From Bacteroidales bacterium (lineage in GTDB: Bacteria > Bacteroidota > Bacteroidia > Bacteroidales > UBA932): a stretch of DNA of 64,000 nucleotides. Location: NCBI GenBank assembly GCA_016287875.1, contig JAEEXQ010000004.1:18187-82186 (forward strand), read 5' to 3'. Positions 46,431-56,267 of the stretch are shown in pieces (within the stretch, counting starts at the first letter, position 1; every line of letters starts with the position of its first letter). The notes under the pieces were generated by a model. The model had not been told where the DNA came from and did no database searches. It saw nothing but the letters and a program-made list of their open reading frames with translations. A program made the translations under genes and the position numbers.

Positions 46431-46440
46431 TCCTCCTTTA
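46431..46440 (-). promoter_or_regulatory. Unusually strong ribosome binding site of the RAYT gene
   Basis: On the minus strand TAAAGGAGGA lies 7 bases before the ATG at 46423, complementary to the 16S rRNA end. Most other starts in the window have no such site. Confidence 0.75.
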
Positions 46441-46547
46441 AAAGTTAAAACAAAGTTACCTGACGTTTCACGGGACAGGTCTCTACAAATATAGAAAATA
46501 ATTTTCCAGAAATCAGATATTTTATTGCAGCACAAAAAGATACGAAT

Positions 46548-46639
46548 TGCTTGCTACGTCCCGAAAACTGGGACACGGCAAGCATTTCAGGCCCTTTTTG
46601 ACGGCTACGTCCCAGAAACAGGGACACAGCAAGCACCAG
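46548..46639. repeat. REP pair, copy 2 (92 bases)
   Basis: This is the second copy of the two-hairpin unit: GCTTGC...GCAAGC at 46549-46583, then the module at about 46603-46634, ending CAGCAAGCACCAG. It has the same length and orientation as copy 1 with about ten base differences. Several changes are in loops (AAAACT for AAAACA), and A/G changes in ACACGGC/ACACAGC are swapped between the modules. Confidence 0.85.
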
Positions 46640-46763
46640 AAAAATAAACAGCCCGGCACCAGCAAAAGACCAGCGCGACACCAGTAACAAGACAGCCAAC
46701 TACCGACGGGAAGCCACGGATCAAAGCGCGGTGAACGCCAAGGCCGTAGCAGCGGCAACCTTA

Positions 46764-46794
46764 TTGCAGGTTTACAAAATAGTTCCTATTTTTG
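46764..46794 (+). promoter_or_regulatory. Promoter of glnS and the following cluster
   Basis: TTG (46764-46766) is followed after 20 bases by TATTTTTG (46787-46794), a full match. The ATG is at 46819. Confidence 0.7.
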
Positions 46795-46818
46795 TAAGTT
46801 AAATACAATAGACCGAAA

Positions 46819-48471
46819 ATGGAAGAAGAACGAAAACTGAATTTCCTGGAAGAAATCATCGAGAATGACCTGAAGTCCGGCAAAGTGGACAGCATACTTA
46901 CACGCTTCCCTCCGGAGCCGAACGGCTATCTGCATCTGGGGCACGCCAAAAGCCTCTGCATAAACTTCGGGCTCGCACAGAAATATGGCGGCAAGACCAA
47001 CCTCCGCTACGACGATACCAACCCCACCAAAGAAGATACCGAATACGTCGATGCCATCAAGGAAGACATCAAGTGGCTCGGCTTCCAGTGGGAGAAAGAG
47101 CTTTATGCCTCCGACTATTTCGACCAGCTCTACGAATGGGCGGAGCAGCTGATCCAGCGCGGTCTGGCCTATGTGGACGACCAGACCCAGGAAGAGATCA
47201 GCGCGGGACGCGGCACCGTGGAGACTCCCGGCAAGGAGAGCCCCTGGCGCAACCGCACCCCCGAAGAGAACCTCAGGATCTTCCGCGAGATGCGTGACGG
47301 CAAATATCCCGACGGAGCCAAGGTTCTCCGCGCCAAGATAGATATGGCACATCCCAACATGATGTTCCGCGACCCTATCCTCTACCGCATCAAACACGCG
47401 CATCATCATCGCACCGGAGACAAATGGTGCATCTACCCGATGTACGACTACACCCACGGCCAGTGCGACTCCATCGAGCATATCACCCACTCCATATGCA
47501 CCCTCGAATTCGACGTGCACCGTCCGCTCTACGACTGGTTCATCGAGACTCTGGGCATCTTCCCCAGCCATCAGTATGAGTTCGCCCGCCTGAACCTCAC
47601 CTACACCCTTATGAGCAAGCGCAAGCTTCTCGAACTGGTGCAGAAGGGTCTGGTTGCAGGATGGGACGACCCCCGCATGCCTACGCTCTGCGGAGTGCGC
47701 CGCCGCGGCTACACCGCCGAGGCCCTCAAGATGTTCTGCGACAAGATAGGCGTCAGCAAGCGCGACCAGCTGATGGACATCCAGCTCCTCGAATGGTGCG
47801 TAAGACAGGATCTCAACGCCCGCTCCAACCGCTATATGGTGGTTCAGGATCCCGTCAAGCTCACCATAACCAACTATCCTGACGGGCAGGTGGAATGGTT
47901 CGACTGCCCCCTCAACCCGGCAGAACCCGAAGGAGCCACCCGCAAGGTTCCTTTCACCAAGGAACTCTATATCGAACGCGCAGACTTCATGGAGGATGCT
48001 CCCAAGAAGTTCTTCCGACTCAAACCCGACGGAGAAGTCCGCCTGAAATACACCTACATCATCAAGTGCGACGAGGTCATCAAGGACGCCGAAGGCAATA
48101 TCGTAGAGCTGAAGTGCAGCTACGACCCTTCGACCAGGCCCGGAAACGGAGAATGGCGCAGCGTCAAGGGTACCATCCATTGGGTGAGCACCCAGTTCGC
48201 GAAGGAGATCACCCTGCGCAACTACGACCGCCTCTTCACCCTCGCAGATATGAGCCAGGTGCCCGAGGACAAGGACTACAAGGACTTCCTCAATCCCGAA
48301 TCCCTCGTAGTAACCAAGGCATTCGCCGAGCCCGCCCTGCTGGAAGACAAATCCGGAATCGCGGTCCAGTTCGAGCGCACCGGCTATTATGTGCAGGATA
48401 AGGACAGCACCCCCGAAGAGCCCGTCTTCAACAAGACTACTTCGCTGAAGGATTCGTACAAGCCGGAGTAA
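46819..48471 (+). CDS. glnS: Glutaminyl-tRNA synthetase
   Basis: This 550-residue class I synthetase has the HIGH-type motif in RFPPEPNGYLHLGHAKS and the KMSKS-type motif in LMSKRKLLELV. LRYDDTNPTKED and YDYTHGQCDSIEHITHS are common to GlnRS and eukaryotic-type GluRS, but the C-terminal beta-barrels and overall match are GlnRS. The catalytic parts are intact. The stop overlaps the flippase start (TAATG), making it the head of an eight-gene tightly spaced run on surface polysaccharide and glycan turnover. Confidence 0.94.
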   Translation: MEEERKLNFLEEIIENDLKSGKVDSILTRFPPEPNGYLHLGHAKSLCINFGLAQKYGGKTNLRYDDTNPTKEDTEYVDAIKEDIKWLGFQWEKELYASDYFDQLYEWAEQLIQRGLAYVDDQTQEEISAGRGTVETPGKESPWRNRTPEENLRIFREMRDGKYPDGAKVLRAKIDMAHPNMMFRDPILYRIKHAHHHRTGDKWCIYPMYDYTHGQCDSIEHITHSICTLEFDVHRPLYDWFIETLGIFPSHQYEFARLNLTYTLMSKRKLLELVQKGLVAGWDDPRMPTLCGVRRRGYTAEALKMFCDKIGVSKRDQLMDIQLLEWCVRQDLNARSNRYMVVQDPVKLTITNYPDGQVEWFDCPLNPAEPEGATRKVPFTKELYIERADFMEDAPKKFFRLKPDGEVRLKYTYIIKCDEVIKDAEGNIVELKCSYDPSTRPGNGEWRSVKGTIHWVSTQFAKEITLRNYDRLFTLADMSQVPEDKDYKDFLNPESLVVTKAFAEPALLEDKSGIAVQFERTGYYVQDKDSTPEEPVFNKTTSLKDSYKPE

Positions 48472-49997
48472 TGGCCGAAAACAACATATCGGAGAATAGC
48501 AGAAGGATCGCACGGAATACGGTCCTTCTGTATTTCCGTATGTTCCTGCTGATGGCCGTAGGGCTGTTTGCATCCCGCGTGATACTGCGTGCCCTAGGCG
48601 AGAACGAACTCGGCATATACAGCACGGTGGCCGGAGTGGTGACGATGTTCAGCATACTCACCGGTTCGATGTCCTCCGCAATCAGCCGCTTCATCACCTT
48701 CGAACTCGGCAAGAAAGAGAAGGACCTCCCGAAAGTATTCTCCACTGCAGTTGCAATTCAGTTCATTCTGGCCGCGATTATCGTGGTACTGGCCGAGCCC
48801 GCCGGGCTCTGGTACATCTCCCACAAGATGGTGCTGCCTCCGGACAGGATTGCCGCCGCGCAATGGGTGCTGCAGTTTACTATACTGAGCTTCATCATCC
48901 AGCTGGTAAGCGTGCCTTACAACGCGGACATCATCGCCCACGAGCGTATGGACGCATTCGCCTGGATCAGCATCTTCGAAGCCCTTGGCAAACTTGCCGT
49001 AGCGTTCGCGATAATGATATCCCCTATCGACAAGCTTATTTTCTACGCCGCAATGCTTGCCATAGTGAGCCTGCTTACCAGGATGGCCTACGCCATATTC
49101 TGCAAGAGGCACTTCGAAGAGAGCAGGGCCGGGGTACATCTGGACCGCACGACCTTCCGCAGCATGTTCTCCTTCGCAGGATGGAACTTCATAGGCGCCG
49201 GTTCCGGAGTCCTCCGCGACCAGGGCGGCAACCTACTGCTGAATGCTTTCTTCGGCCCCATAGCCAATGCCGCCTGGTTCTTCGCCAACCAGGTCAACGG
49301 AGCTGTGCAGAAGTTCGTCACCAGCTTCACCACGGCATTGAATCCCCAGATCACCAAATCATATGCATCCGGCGACCGCGAGTATATGATGCGACTCATC
49401 TTCCGCGGCTCCCGGCTGTCAATATGGCTGCTGCTTCTGGTAGTGTATCCTATCATCTTCAATGCCGGATTCCTGGTGGATCTGTGGCTGGGAGCTTCGC
49501 AGGCCCCCGAGAATACCGTGGTATTCATCAGGCTCGTACTCATATACATAATGATAGAGGCCGTGTCCTACACCATGGTCACGGCTATGCTCTCGACCGG
49601 CAACATACGCAACTACCAGCTGCTGGTCGGAGGCCTGCAACTGCTCAACCTGCCGGTGGATTACATACTTCTGAGGATGGGAGCTCCTGCCGAGGTCATC
49701 TACTACGTAGCCGGGGCCGTCGCAATCCTCTGCCTGTCGGCAAGGCTGTTCATGCTAAGGAAGATGATAGCGCTGCCCGTAGGCCGTTTCCTCCGCGAGG
49801 TTCTATCCCGCGAACTGGTCGTCGCCGGCCTGGCCCTGATAGTCCCCTTGCTTCTTTCCCGCAGCACGCTTGAAGGATGGGGAGGATTCCTGCTTTCCGT
49901 CTTAGCGACGGAAATATCCTCCTGCGCCATCATCTGGTTCATAGGCTGCGACCACGACGAAAAAGATATCATCCTCCATAAGCTGCTTCGCCGATGA
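48471..49997 (+). CDS. Polysaccharide flippase, Wzx/MATE-like
   Basis: The 508-residue integral membrane protein has twelve to fourteen helices. It shows the oligosaccharide flippase pattern FRMFLLMAVGLFASRVILRALGE at the start, then ALGKLAVAFAIM and FFGPIANAAWFFANQVNG. It would move lipid-linked glycan across the inner membrane. The genes that follow (pyruvyl transferase, glycosyltransferase) agree. It overlaps the next gene by 4 bases. Confidence 0.85.
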   Translation: MAENNISENSRRIARNTVLLYFRMFLLMAVGLFASRVILRALGENELGIYSTVAGVVTMFSILTGSMSSAISRFITFELGKKEKDLPKVFSTAVAIQFILAAIIVVLAEPAGLWYISHKMVLPPDRIAAAQWVLQFTILSFIIQLVSVPYNADIIAHERMDAFAWISIFEALGKLAVAFAIMISPIDKLIFYAAMLAIVSLLTRMAYAIFCKRHFEESRAGVHLDRTTFRSMFSFAGWNFIGAGSGVLRDQGGNLLLNAFFGPIANAAWFFANQVNGAVQKFVTSFTTALNPQITKSYASGDREYMMRLIFRGSRLSIWLLLLVVYPIIFNAGFLVDLWLGASQAPENTVVFIRLVLIYIMIEAVSYTMVTAMLSTGNIRNYQLLVGGLQLLNLPVDYILLRMGAPAEVIYYVAGAVAILCLSARLFMLRKMIALPVGRFLREVLSRELVVAGLALIVPLLLSRSTLEGWGGFLLSVLATEISSCAIIWFIGCDHDEKDIILHKLLRR

Positions 49998-51115
49998 TAG
50001 CTCTGACGGACCGAAGACAGTGCTGCGGATGCAGCGCGTGCGCCTCGGCCTGTCCGCACGGGGCTATAGAGATGGTAGCCGACGGAATGGGATTCCTCTA
50101 TCCCAAGATAAACCCTGCGCTCTGCACCGACTGCGGCCTTTGCGAAAAAGTCTGCGCATTCAAGGCGCCCGAGCCCAAGGACAACCCCCTTGCCCAGGCA
50201 ATACGCTTCCCCGCCCTGATGCGCGAAAGCCAGAGCGGAGGCCTTGCCTATGCCCTGATGCGCAAGACAATACTCGGAGGCGGTGTTGTCTATGGCGCCG
50301 CTATCGACAGCGATTTCAGCGTCAGCCACAGGAGGGTGGAAGATGAAGCCGGCCTGCAGCCGCTGAGGCTCAGCAAATACGTTCAGAGCAATATGGACGG
50401 CATCCCGGGCAAGGTCCTCGAAGACCTGAAAGCCGGCAGGAAAGTTCTCTTCACCGGCACCCCCTGCCAGTGCGCAGGCATCGCATCCATAGCCGGGAAA
50501 TACAGGAAGGACCTGCTGCTCGCGGACATAATCTGCCACGGAGTCCCCTCTCCCGCGGTCTGGAAGGGATATCTCGAATCTATGGAACGGAGGAAGGGAA
50601 AGCCGCTAAGCGCCGTTCTCTTCCGGGATCCCTCTCTCGGATGGCACGAGCATAGAGAAGCACTGTTCTTCGGGGACGAGAAACTCGTAAGCGGGGAATA
50701 TACCTTCTTCTTCTACCGTCATCTTATGCTGCGGCCTTCCTGCACGGCCTGCCCCTTCGCATCGCTCAACCGCCCTTCGGACATCACCATGGCGGACTGC
50801 TGGGGCGTGGAAAAGGCGCTGCCCGGGTTCGCCGATGATAATCTGGGATGTTCCCTGCTACTTGCAAATACCCCCGAAGGCCAGGCGGCGGCCGAGGATT
50901 TCCCGGACCCTTGCGAAAGGAAAGACATTGATATCAAGGAAGTAATGCAGCCCAACCTTTCGTCAGCTTCCTTGGCCCACAAGCGAACAAAATCGTTCGA
51001 AAATACTTATATTCGCAAAGGATATGACGCTGTACTGGCGCGTTTCGGGCGGGAATCGCGCTCCTACAAACTTGAACAGTTCATTCAGAAAGTGAAACGC
51101 CACATAAAGATATGA
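49994..51115 (+). CDS. Coenzyme F420 hydrogenase beta subunit-like iron-sulfur protein
   Basis: The 373-residue protein has two 4Fe-4S clusters at the N-terminus (CCGCSACASACPHGA at residues 10-24 and CTDCGLCEKVC at 44-54), then FrhB-type N- and C-terminal domains with FTGTPCQCAGIASIAGKY and DITMADCWGVEKA. Such proteins, next to polysaccharide pyruvyl transferases, are common in surface polysaccharide loci of gut Bacteroidetes, although F420 itself is not expected there. The electron donor and real reaction are unknown. It overlaps both neighbours by 4 bases. Confidence 0.85.
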   Translation: MIALTDRRQCCGCSACASACPHGAIEMVADGMGFLYPKINPALCTDCGLCEKVCAFKAPEPKDNPLAQAIRFPALMRESQSGGLAYALMRKTILGGGVVYGAAIDSDFSVSHRRVEDEAGLQPLRLSKYVQSNMDGIPGKVLEDLKAGRKVLFTGTPCQCAGIASIAGKYRKDLLLADIICHGVPSPAVWKGYLESMERRKGKPLSAVLFRDPSLGWHEHREALFFGDEKLVSGEYTFFFYRHLMLRPSCTACPFASLNRPSDITMADCWGVEKALPGFADDNLGCSLLLANTPEGQAAAEDFPDPCERKDIDIKEVMQPNLSSASLAHKRTKSFENTYIRKGYDAVLARFGRESRSYKLEQFIQKVKRHIKI

Positions 51116-52119
51116 AGATCGGGATACTGACATTCCATGCAGCCAGGAACTACGGCGCTGTGCTGCAATGCCGCTGCCTTTACGAGGTCCTGAAGGGCCT
51201 CGGGCACGATGTCAGCGTCATAGACTACAGGCCCGATTATCTCACGGCACCATACAAGCTCTGGAAGAAATCCTATTTCAGGCATCCCGGATCCATGCTC
51301 AAGGCCGGCATCCATATGGCAGCTGCGCTGCGCAGGGATGCAGGATTCTCCAGCTTCGAAAAAGAAATGCGGCTCTCCCCTATGGAAGGAGAGCGCTTCG
51401 ATGCAATATTCTACGGCAGCGACCAGATTTGGAACAGGAATATCACCCAAGAGCCGGACCCGGTGTTCTTCGCGGCATCTCCGCTGGCCGAGGGTGCAAG
51501 GAACATATCTTACGCAGCCAGCGACGGCGGAATATCCCCCTCCGAAGAAGAGCAGAAGACCGTACGCGGATATCTCCATAACTTCTACCGCATAGGCGTC
51601 AGGGAGTATCCAATGCAGGAAAGGATGGATTCCGTAGGGATACCTGCGGCCGTGAACCTGGACCCTGTCCTTCTGGCCGGCAGGGGCGTTACGGACAAGA
51701 TATGTTCCGCATCTCCCGAGCAAGGTCGGTACATACTCACATATGAAGCGGTGGACCAGCCCGAGGTGCTAAGCCACGCACGAAGGATTGCATCTGAAAA
51801 GGGGCTGCGCGTGGTTTCCATAGCCCGCACTCCCTACAGCGCAGGGATCAAGCGCTTCAACCCCAAGGAATTCGTAGCCCTGTTCAAGGGCGCAGAAAGC
51901 ATAGTGACTACATCCTTCCACGGAGTCGCGCTTTCCATATTATATCATAAGGATTTCCGTTTCGTCCCGTCCGGAGGGAGTTCCGACGAAAGGATACTGT
52001 CTCTTCTGGATGCCCTTGGCATCGAAGCGGGGGCGGCGCCGGATTACGACAAGGTGGACGGAAAACTGGAAGGACTCCGCAAGGAATCAATGAACTATAT
52101 AGAGGAGGCCCTTAAATGA
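51112..52119 (+). CDS. Polysaccharide pyruvyl transferase
   Basis: The 335-residue protein has the GT-B-like pyruvyl transferase hallmarks: LTFHAARNYGAVLQCRCL at the start, FYGSDQIWN (residues 101-109) and TTSFHGVALSILYHKDF near the end. It transfers pyruvate from PEP to a sugar as a ketal, giving the glycan negative charge. It is coupled to the F420-hydrogenase-like gene before it and the GT2 after it. Confidence 0.88.
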   Translation: MKIGILTFHAARNYGAVLQCRCLYEVLKGLGHDVSVIDYRPDYLTAPYKLWKKSYFRHPGSMLKAGIHMAAALRRDAGFSSFEKEMRLSPMEGERFDAIFYGSDQIWNRNITQEPDPVFFAASPLAEGARNISYAASDGGISPSEEEQKTVRGYLHNFYRIGVREYPMQERMDSVGIPAAVNLDPVLLAGRGVTDKICSASPEQGRYILTYEAVDQPEVLSHARRIASEKGLRVVSIARTPYSAGIKRFNPKEFVALFKGAESIVTTSFHGVALSILYHKDFRFVPSGGSSDERILSLLDALGIEAGAAPDYDKVDGKLEGLRKESMNYIEEALK

Positions 52120-52919
52120 GCAAAGTATCCATAATCGTTCCCTGCTACAAACTTGGAAAGTATCTTCCCGAGGCCCTGGACAGCGTGCTTGCCCAGGATT
52201 ATGCCGACTGGGAATGCATCATCGTGAACGACGGATCGCCCGACTCCACGGCAGAGGTAGCCGAGAGCTACTGCACCAAAGACTCCCGCTTCAAGTCCCT
52301 GGACCTGGAGAACGGAGGGGTGATACGCGCCAGGAACAAGGGCGTAGAGGCCTCCACCGGGGATTATCTCCTGTTCCTCGATGCCGACGACATACTCTTC
52401 CCGGACTACATAGGGAAGGCCGTAAGGGCGATGGAAGAGAATCCCGCGCTGCTGGTAGTGTCCGGGCCCGTGGAGCAGTTCGGGGTTGCCTCGGGAATGA
52501 TAGAGATACCTCCATTCTCGAAAGACACCATGCTCGCAAGGAACAGCCTCCACGTGAGTTCGATGATACGCCGGGCCGATTTCGACCGTGCAGGAGGCTT
52601 CAATCCCGAAATGGCTGCCGGCCTGGAGGACTGGGACCTCTTCCTTGGCATACTGGAAAAAGACGGAGACGTGCTGATGCTCGACGCCCCCGTAATAAAA
52701 TACCGCATACGGAAAAGTTCCCGCAACAAAGGGATAAGCCCCAAGGCAATGGCAGACATACGCCGCAAGCTCTGGGAACACCACAAAGAACTATACGCCA
52801 AGTACTTCCTGAACCCAGCCGATACGGTCGAGTACCGAAAGCTCTCCTACCGCATCGGCAAGCTCGAGAAACTTCCCGGAGTACGGGTGCTTGAAGCCTT
52901 TAAGAAACTATTCAGATAG
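52116..52919 (+). CDS. Glycosyltransferase family 2
   Basis: The 267-residue GT-A enzyme begins VSIIVPCYKLGKYLPEALDS and has the metal-binding LLFLDADDILF (DxD at about residues 89-91) and AAGLEDWDLFLGI, which carries the ED acceptor-side pair. There are no membrane helices. It adds a sugar to a growing glycan; the donor cannot be determined. It is the last gene in the assembly part of the cluster. Confidence 0.9.
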   Translation: MSKVSIIVPCYKLGKYLPEALDSVLAQDYADWECIIVNDGSPDSTAEVAESYCTKDSRFKSLDLENGGVIRARNKGVEASTGDYLLFLDADDILFPDYIGKAVRAMEENPALLVVSGPVEQFGVASGMIEIPPFSKDTMLARNSLHVSSMIRRADFDRAGGFNPEMAAGLEDWDLFLGILEKDGDVLMLDAPVIKYRIRKSSRNKGISPKAMADIRRKLWEHHKELYAKYFLNPADTVEYRKLSYRIGKLEKLPGVRVLEAFKKLFR

Positions 52920-52920
52920 C

Positions 52921-55098
52921 ATGCATTTGAAAAGACTAGTTTTCAGCTTGTCGCTAACCGCAATGCTGACAGCCTGCAGCGTTTCCGTCCCGGAAAGCGT
53001 GCAGGAGGCCAATGCCCTTGCCAGGCGCCTGATCCCTGGCCAGGCACGCCACATAGAATTCCGCGAAGCGCCCACCGACGGCGCAGACCGCTTCACTCTG
53101 AAATCCGACGGAAGAAAAATAATCATCGAGGCCAACAATGCCGGCACTATGGCGGTGGGCCTAAACTATTACCTGAATAATTACTGCCTTACTACCGTTT
53201 CGGAATATGCAGCCCACCCCGTGGAAATGCCCGACGTGCTACCGGAGGTGCCTGAGCCCGTTACGGTAAGTGCGAAGCTTCCCTACAGGTTCTATCTCAA
53301 CTACTGCACCTTCGGCTACACTATGCCCTGGTGGGGATGGAAGGAGTGGGAGCGCTTCATAGACTGGATGGCCCTGAACGGAGTGAATATGCCTCTGGCC
53401 ATCACGGGCGAAGAAGCAGTGTGGCAGCGCGTATGGAGGCGTTTCGGCCTAAGCGACGATCAGATTCGCGCTCATTTCACAGGCCCTGCGCATCTCCCCT
53501 GGCACCGGATGGTGAATATGAACTCGTTCCAAGGGCCTCTTCCCCAGGAATGGATAGACGCCCAGGCAGAACTTCAGAAGAAGATACTCCGCCGCGAGCG
53601 CGCATTGGGAATGAAACCCGTGCTGCATTCTTTCAGCGGAAGCGTTCCGGCCGTGTTCAAGGACGCTCACCCCGAAGCCGACATCACCAAGGTTAGCAAC
53701 TGGGGGCGCTTCGGAGACCCGTATCGCTGCTGGTTCCTATCCCCCACCGACACTCTTTACGCTGATATTCAGAAGGCCTACATAGAAGAGCAGACCGTCC
53801 TGTTCGGCACGGACCATCTCTACGGGCTTGACCCCTTCAACGAGGTGGATGCCCCGAGCTGGGACCCGGCCACGCTCGCAGCTATGGGAACGGCCTTCCA
53901 CAATTCCCTGCAGGCCGCTGACCCCGAGGCAGTATGGGTGCAGATGGGATGGTTCCTCATCAACGACCGCAAGCACTGGACCCCGGAGAATATGGAAGCC
54001 TTCCTGGGAAGCGTCCCGCGGGGGAAGATGATAATGCTGGACTACCACGACGACTGGATCCTAGGTTGGAAACTCACCGACAGATTCTATGGGCACGACT
54101 ACATCGCCTGCGCCCTGCTGAATTTCGGAGGCAACACCCTGCTCAACGGCAACTTCCCCACCCTCATTCCTTTCTACGGAGAAACCCTCCGCGAGGGAGG
54201 AGCCAACCTCAAGGGCGTGGGATCCACCCTGGAAGGATTCGGAACCAATCCCTACTACTATGAATTCGTGCTCAGCCTGGCCTGGGATTATCCCCTCAGC
54301 CCCGAGCAGTGGATAGACAAGCTTGCCGACCGCCATATTGGCCGGGAAGATGCCGCCGCCCGCGAGCTCTGGCACGACATAATAATGAACATCGCCCCTA
54401 AATACACGGGCTCGGGAGTATCGATGAACGCCCACCCCAAATTCGGGGAGCGCTGGAACTGGACGGTGAAATACCCCGACATCAAGGGCCGCACTCCGGT
54501 AATGGATTATGCCTGGCGCAAGATGCTGGAGATAGGCTCCGACCGCTATGAATACAAGTACGACCTGGTAAATCTCGGCCGCCAGGCCCTGGGAGATTAC
54601 TTCGACATACTGAAAGACAGCCTGGAAATCGCCTGGAACAATCGCGACCTAGCCCTTGCAAAGGCCCTGAAGGAAGAGATGTCCCAGGTGATGGACGACT
54701 GCGACGCCCTGCTTGCCTGCGCCCCCGAACTCAACCTGCAGCCCTGGAACGAAGCGGCCCGCAGCTGGGGGAAGAGCAAGGAAGAAAAAGACTACTACGA
54801 AACCAGCGCCCGCACCATACTCAGCACCTGGGGCAACGCAACCAACCTTACCGACTATGCCAACCGGCAGTGGGCAGGCCTTGTGAAAAGCTACTACAAG
54901 CCCCGCTGGATGATGTTCTGCGACGACATAATCGCCAGCATAGAGGACGGCACCCAAATGAACACCGGCCGGTTCGACGAGCGCATCCGCTACCACGAAG
55001 TCCGATGGGCGGAGGCTTCGGTCACTCCCATAGAGTATAACGCCCCGGCGGATCCCGTACAACTTTCGAAAGATATAATCACAAAATACAAGTTTTAA
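52921..55098 (+). CDS. Alpha-N-acetylglucosaminidase (NAGLU family, GH89), lipoprotein
   Basis: The 725-residue protein has a lipobox in LTAMLTACS, so it is probably surface-anchored or periplasmic. The family blocks are RFYLNYCTFGYTMPWWGWKEWERFIDWMALNGVN, LDPFNEVDAPSW (first catalytic glutamate) and GSTLEGFGTNPYYYEFVL (second). Family GH89 removes terminal alpha-GlcNAc from heparan sulfate or mucin O-glycans. The ATG at 52921 gives the signal peptide; an in-frame TTG at 52891 lies within the previous gene. Only 1 base separates this gene from the transferase gene, so a glycan-degrading enzyme is co-transcribed with glycan assembly. Confidence 0.93.
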   Translation: MHLKRLVFSLSLTAMLTACSVSVPESVQEANALARRLIPGQARHIEFREAPTDGADRFTLKSDGRKIIIEANNAGTMAVGLNYYLNNYCLTTVSEYAAHPVEMPDVLPEVPEPVTVSAKLPYRFYLNYCTFGYTMPWWGWKEWERFIDWMALNGVNMPLAITGEEAVWQRVWRRFGLSDDQIRAHFTGPAHLPWHRMVNMNSFQGPLPQEWIDAQAELQKKILRRERALGMKPVLHSFSGSVPAVFKDAHPEADITKVSNWGRFGDPYRCWFLSPTDTLYADIQKAYIEEQTVLFGTDHLYGLDPFNEVDAPSWDPATLAAMGTAFHNSLQAADPEAVWVQMGWFLINDRKHWTPENMEAFLGSVPRGKMIMLDYHDDWILGWKLTDRFYGHDYIACALLNFGGNTLLNGNFPTLIPFYGETLREGGANLKGVGSTLEGFGTNPYYYEFVLSLAWDYPLSPEQWIDKLADRHIGREDAAARELWHDIIMNIAPKYTGSGVSMNAHPKFGERWNWTVKYPDIKGRTPVMDYAWRKMLEIGSDRYEYKYDLVNLGRQALGDYFDILKDSLEIAWNNRDLALAKALKEEMSQVMDDCDALLACAPELNLQPWNEAARSWGKSKEEKDYYETSARTILSTWGNATNLTDYANRQWAGLVKSYYKPRWMMFCDDIIASIEDGTQMNTGRFDERIRYHEVRWAEASVTPIEYNAPADPVQLSKDIITKYKF

Positions 55099-55099
55099 T

Positions 55100-56266
55100 A
55101 TGGAAGCATTGACAACCGCAATCCTGATTGTCGCCTATTGCGTCATTCCTGCCGGCGTTCTCTGGCTATGCAGGAAGGTAAAGTGGATAGGAAAGATCGG
55201 CCCCATCCTGATGCTCTACTTCCTCGGAGCCATCATCGCCAACGTAGGGATACTCCCCTCCGGCCCGGAAACATTGAAGGTACAGAACCTGCTTTCCAAC
55301 GCTATGATTCCTCTTGCCATCCCGCTGATGCTGTTCAGCTTCACCTTCCGCAAGAGCGAAACCCGCGACCAGCTGATAGCGATGATAACCGGGCTTGCCG
55401 CCGTGGTGATAGCGGTTGCGGCAGGATATCCCATATTCGCTCCGCACATCCCCGGAGCGCCCCAGGTTGCCGGTATGTACACCGCCTGCCTTACGGGAGG
55501 AACCGTGAATATGGCCGCAGTAAGCAAGATGCTCGGAGTGGACGGGCATCAGTACGCCCTTCTCAACACCTACGATATGATGGTATCCTTCACCTACCTG
55601 GTGTTCATCATGGCCATAGGCATCAAGCTGGCCCGCAGATGGCTGCCGGTCAAGACCCTGGACAACTATGACGAGAAGGCCGTACGCGAAGCCGGGGAAG
55701 ACAAGAACCCCTATAAGGGCCTCTTCAGCAAGAAAGGCATATTCCATAACGCCCTTCCGCTTCTAGGCGTAACCATAGTGGTGGTCGGCCTCAGCGCCGG
55801 AATCGCCGTAGGCCTTTCCAAGCTTCTTCCTGGCACCTTCATGATGTTCTTCATCCTTGCCATCACCACCATAAGCATAGCCGTTTCCTTCTGGAAGCCC
55901 GTACATAAATACGAATACGGCTACGACATGGGGATGTATTTCATATACATCTTCTCGCTGGTGGTGGCTTCTATGGCCGACGTACGCGCCCTGGACTTCA
56001 CCGGAGCACTCTGGATAGTGGGATTCCTCTTCTTCATGGAAATCATCTCCCTCTCCCTGCAGCTGCTCAGCGCCAAGTTTTTCAAGGTGGATGCAGACAC
56101 CGCCGTCATCGCATCCGTCACCTATATCAACTCCCCGCCCTTCGTGCCCATGATCGCCGCATCCATGCGCAACAGCCGTGTGCTTATGCCCGGGCTCAGC
56201 ATAGGCATCATAGGATATGCCGTAGGCAACTATCTAGGAGTACTCATCTGCAGCCTTCTCGGATAA
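55100..56266 (+). CDS. DUF819 family membrane protein
   Basis: The 388-residue protein has about ten transmembrane helices. It carries GAIIANVGILPSG, GMYTACLTGGTVNMAAVSKMLG and INSPPFVPMIAASM, which recur in the family. It is likely a transporter, of unknown substrate. It starts 1 base after the GH89 stop, so uptake of the released sugar or a related solute is a possible but unproven role. Confidence 0.82.
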   Translation: MEALTTAILIVAYCVIPAGVLWLCRKVKWIGKIGPILMLYFLGAIIANVGILPSGPETLKVQNLLSNAMIPLAIPLMLFSFTFRKSETRDQLIAMITGLAAVVIAVAAGYPIFAPHIPGAPQVAGMYTACLTGGTVNMAAVSKMLGVDGHQYALLNTYDMMVSFTYLVFIMAIGIKLARRWLPVKTLDNYDEKAVREAGEDKNPYKGLFSKKGIFHNALPLLGVTIVVVGLSAGIAVGLSKLLPGTFMMFFILAITTISIAVSFWKPVHKYEYGYDMGMYFIYIFSLVVASMADVRALDFTGALWIVGFLFFMEIISLSLQLLSAKFFKVDADTAVIASVTYINSPPFVPMIAASMRNSRVLMPGLSIGIIGYAVGNYLGVLICSLLG

Positions 56267-56267
56267 T

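Noticed and set aside
45373-46639. Possible CRISPR array
   Set aside because: There are only two copies of a long palindromic unit, separated by a transposase gene, with no regular spacers or cas genes.
46786-48573. Open frame of 595 codons on the minus strand
   Set aside because: It is antisense to glnS, which has all class I synthetase motifs.
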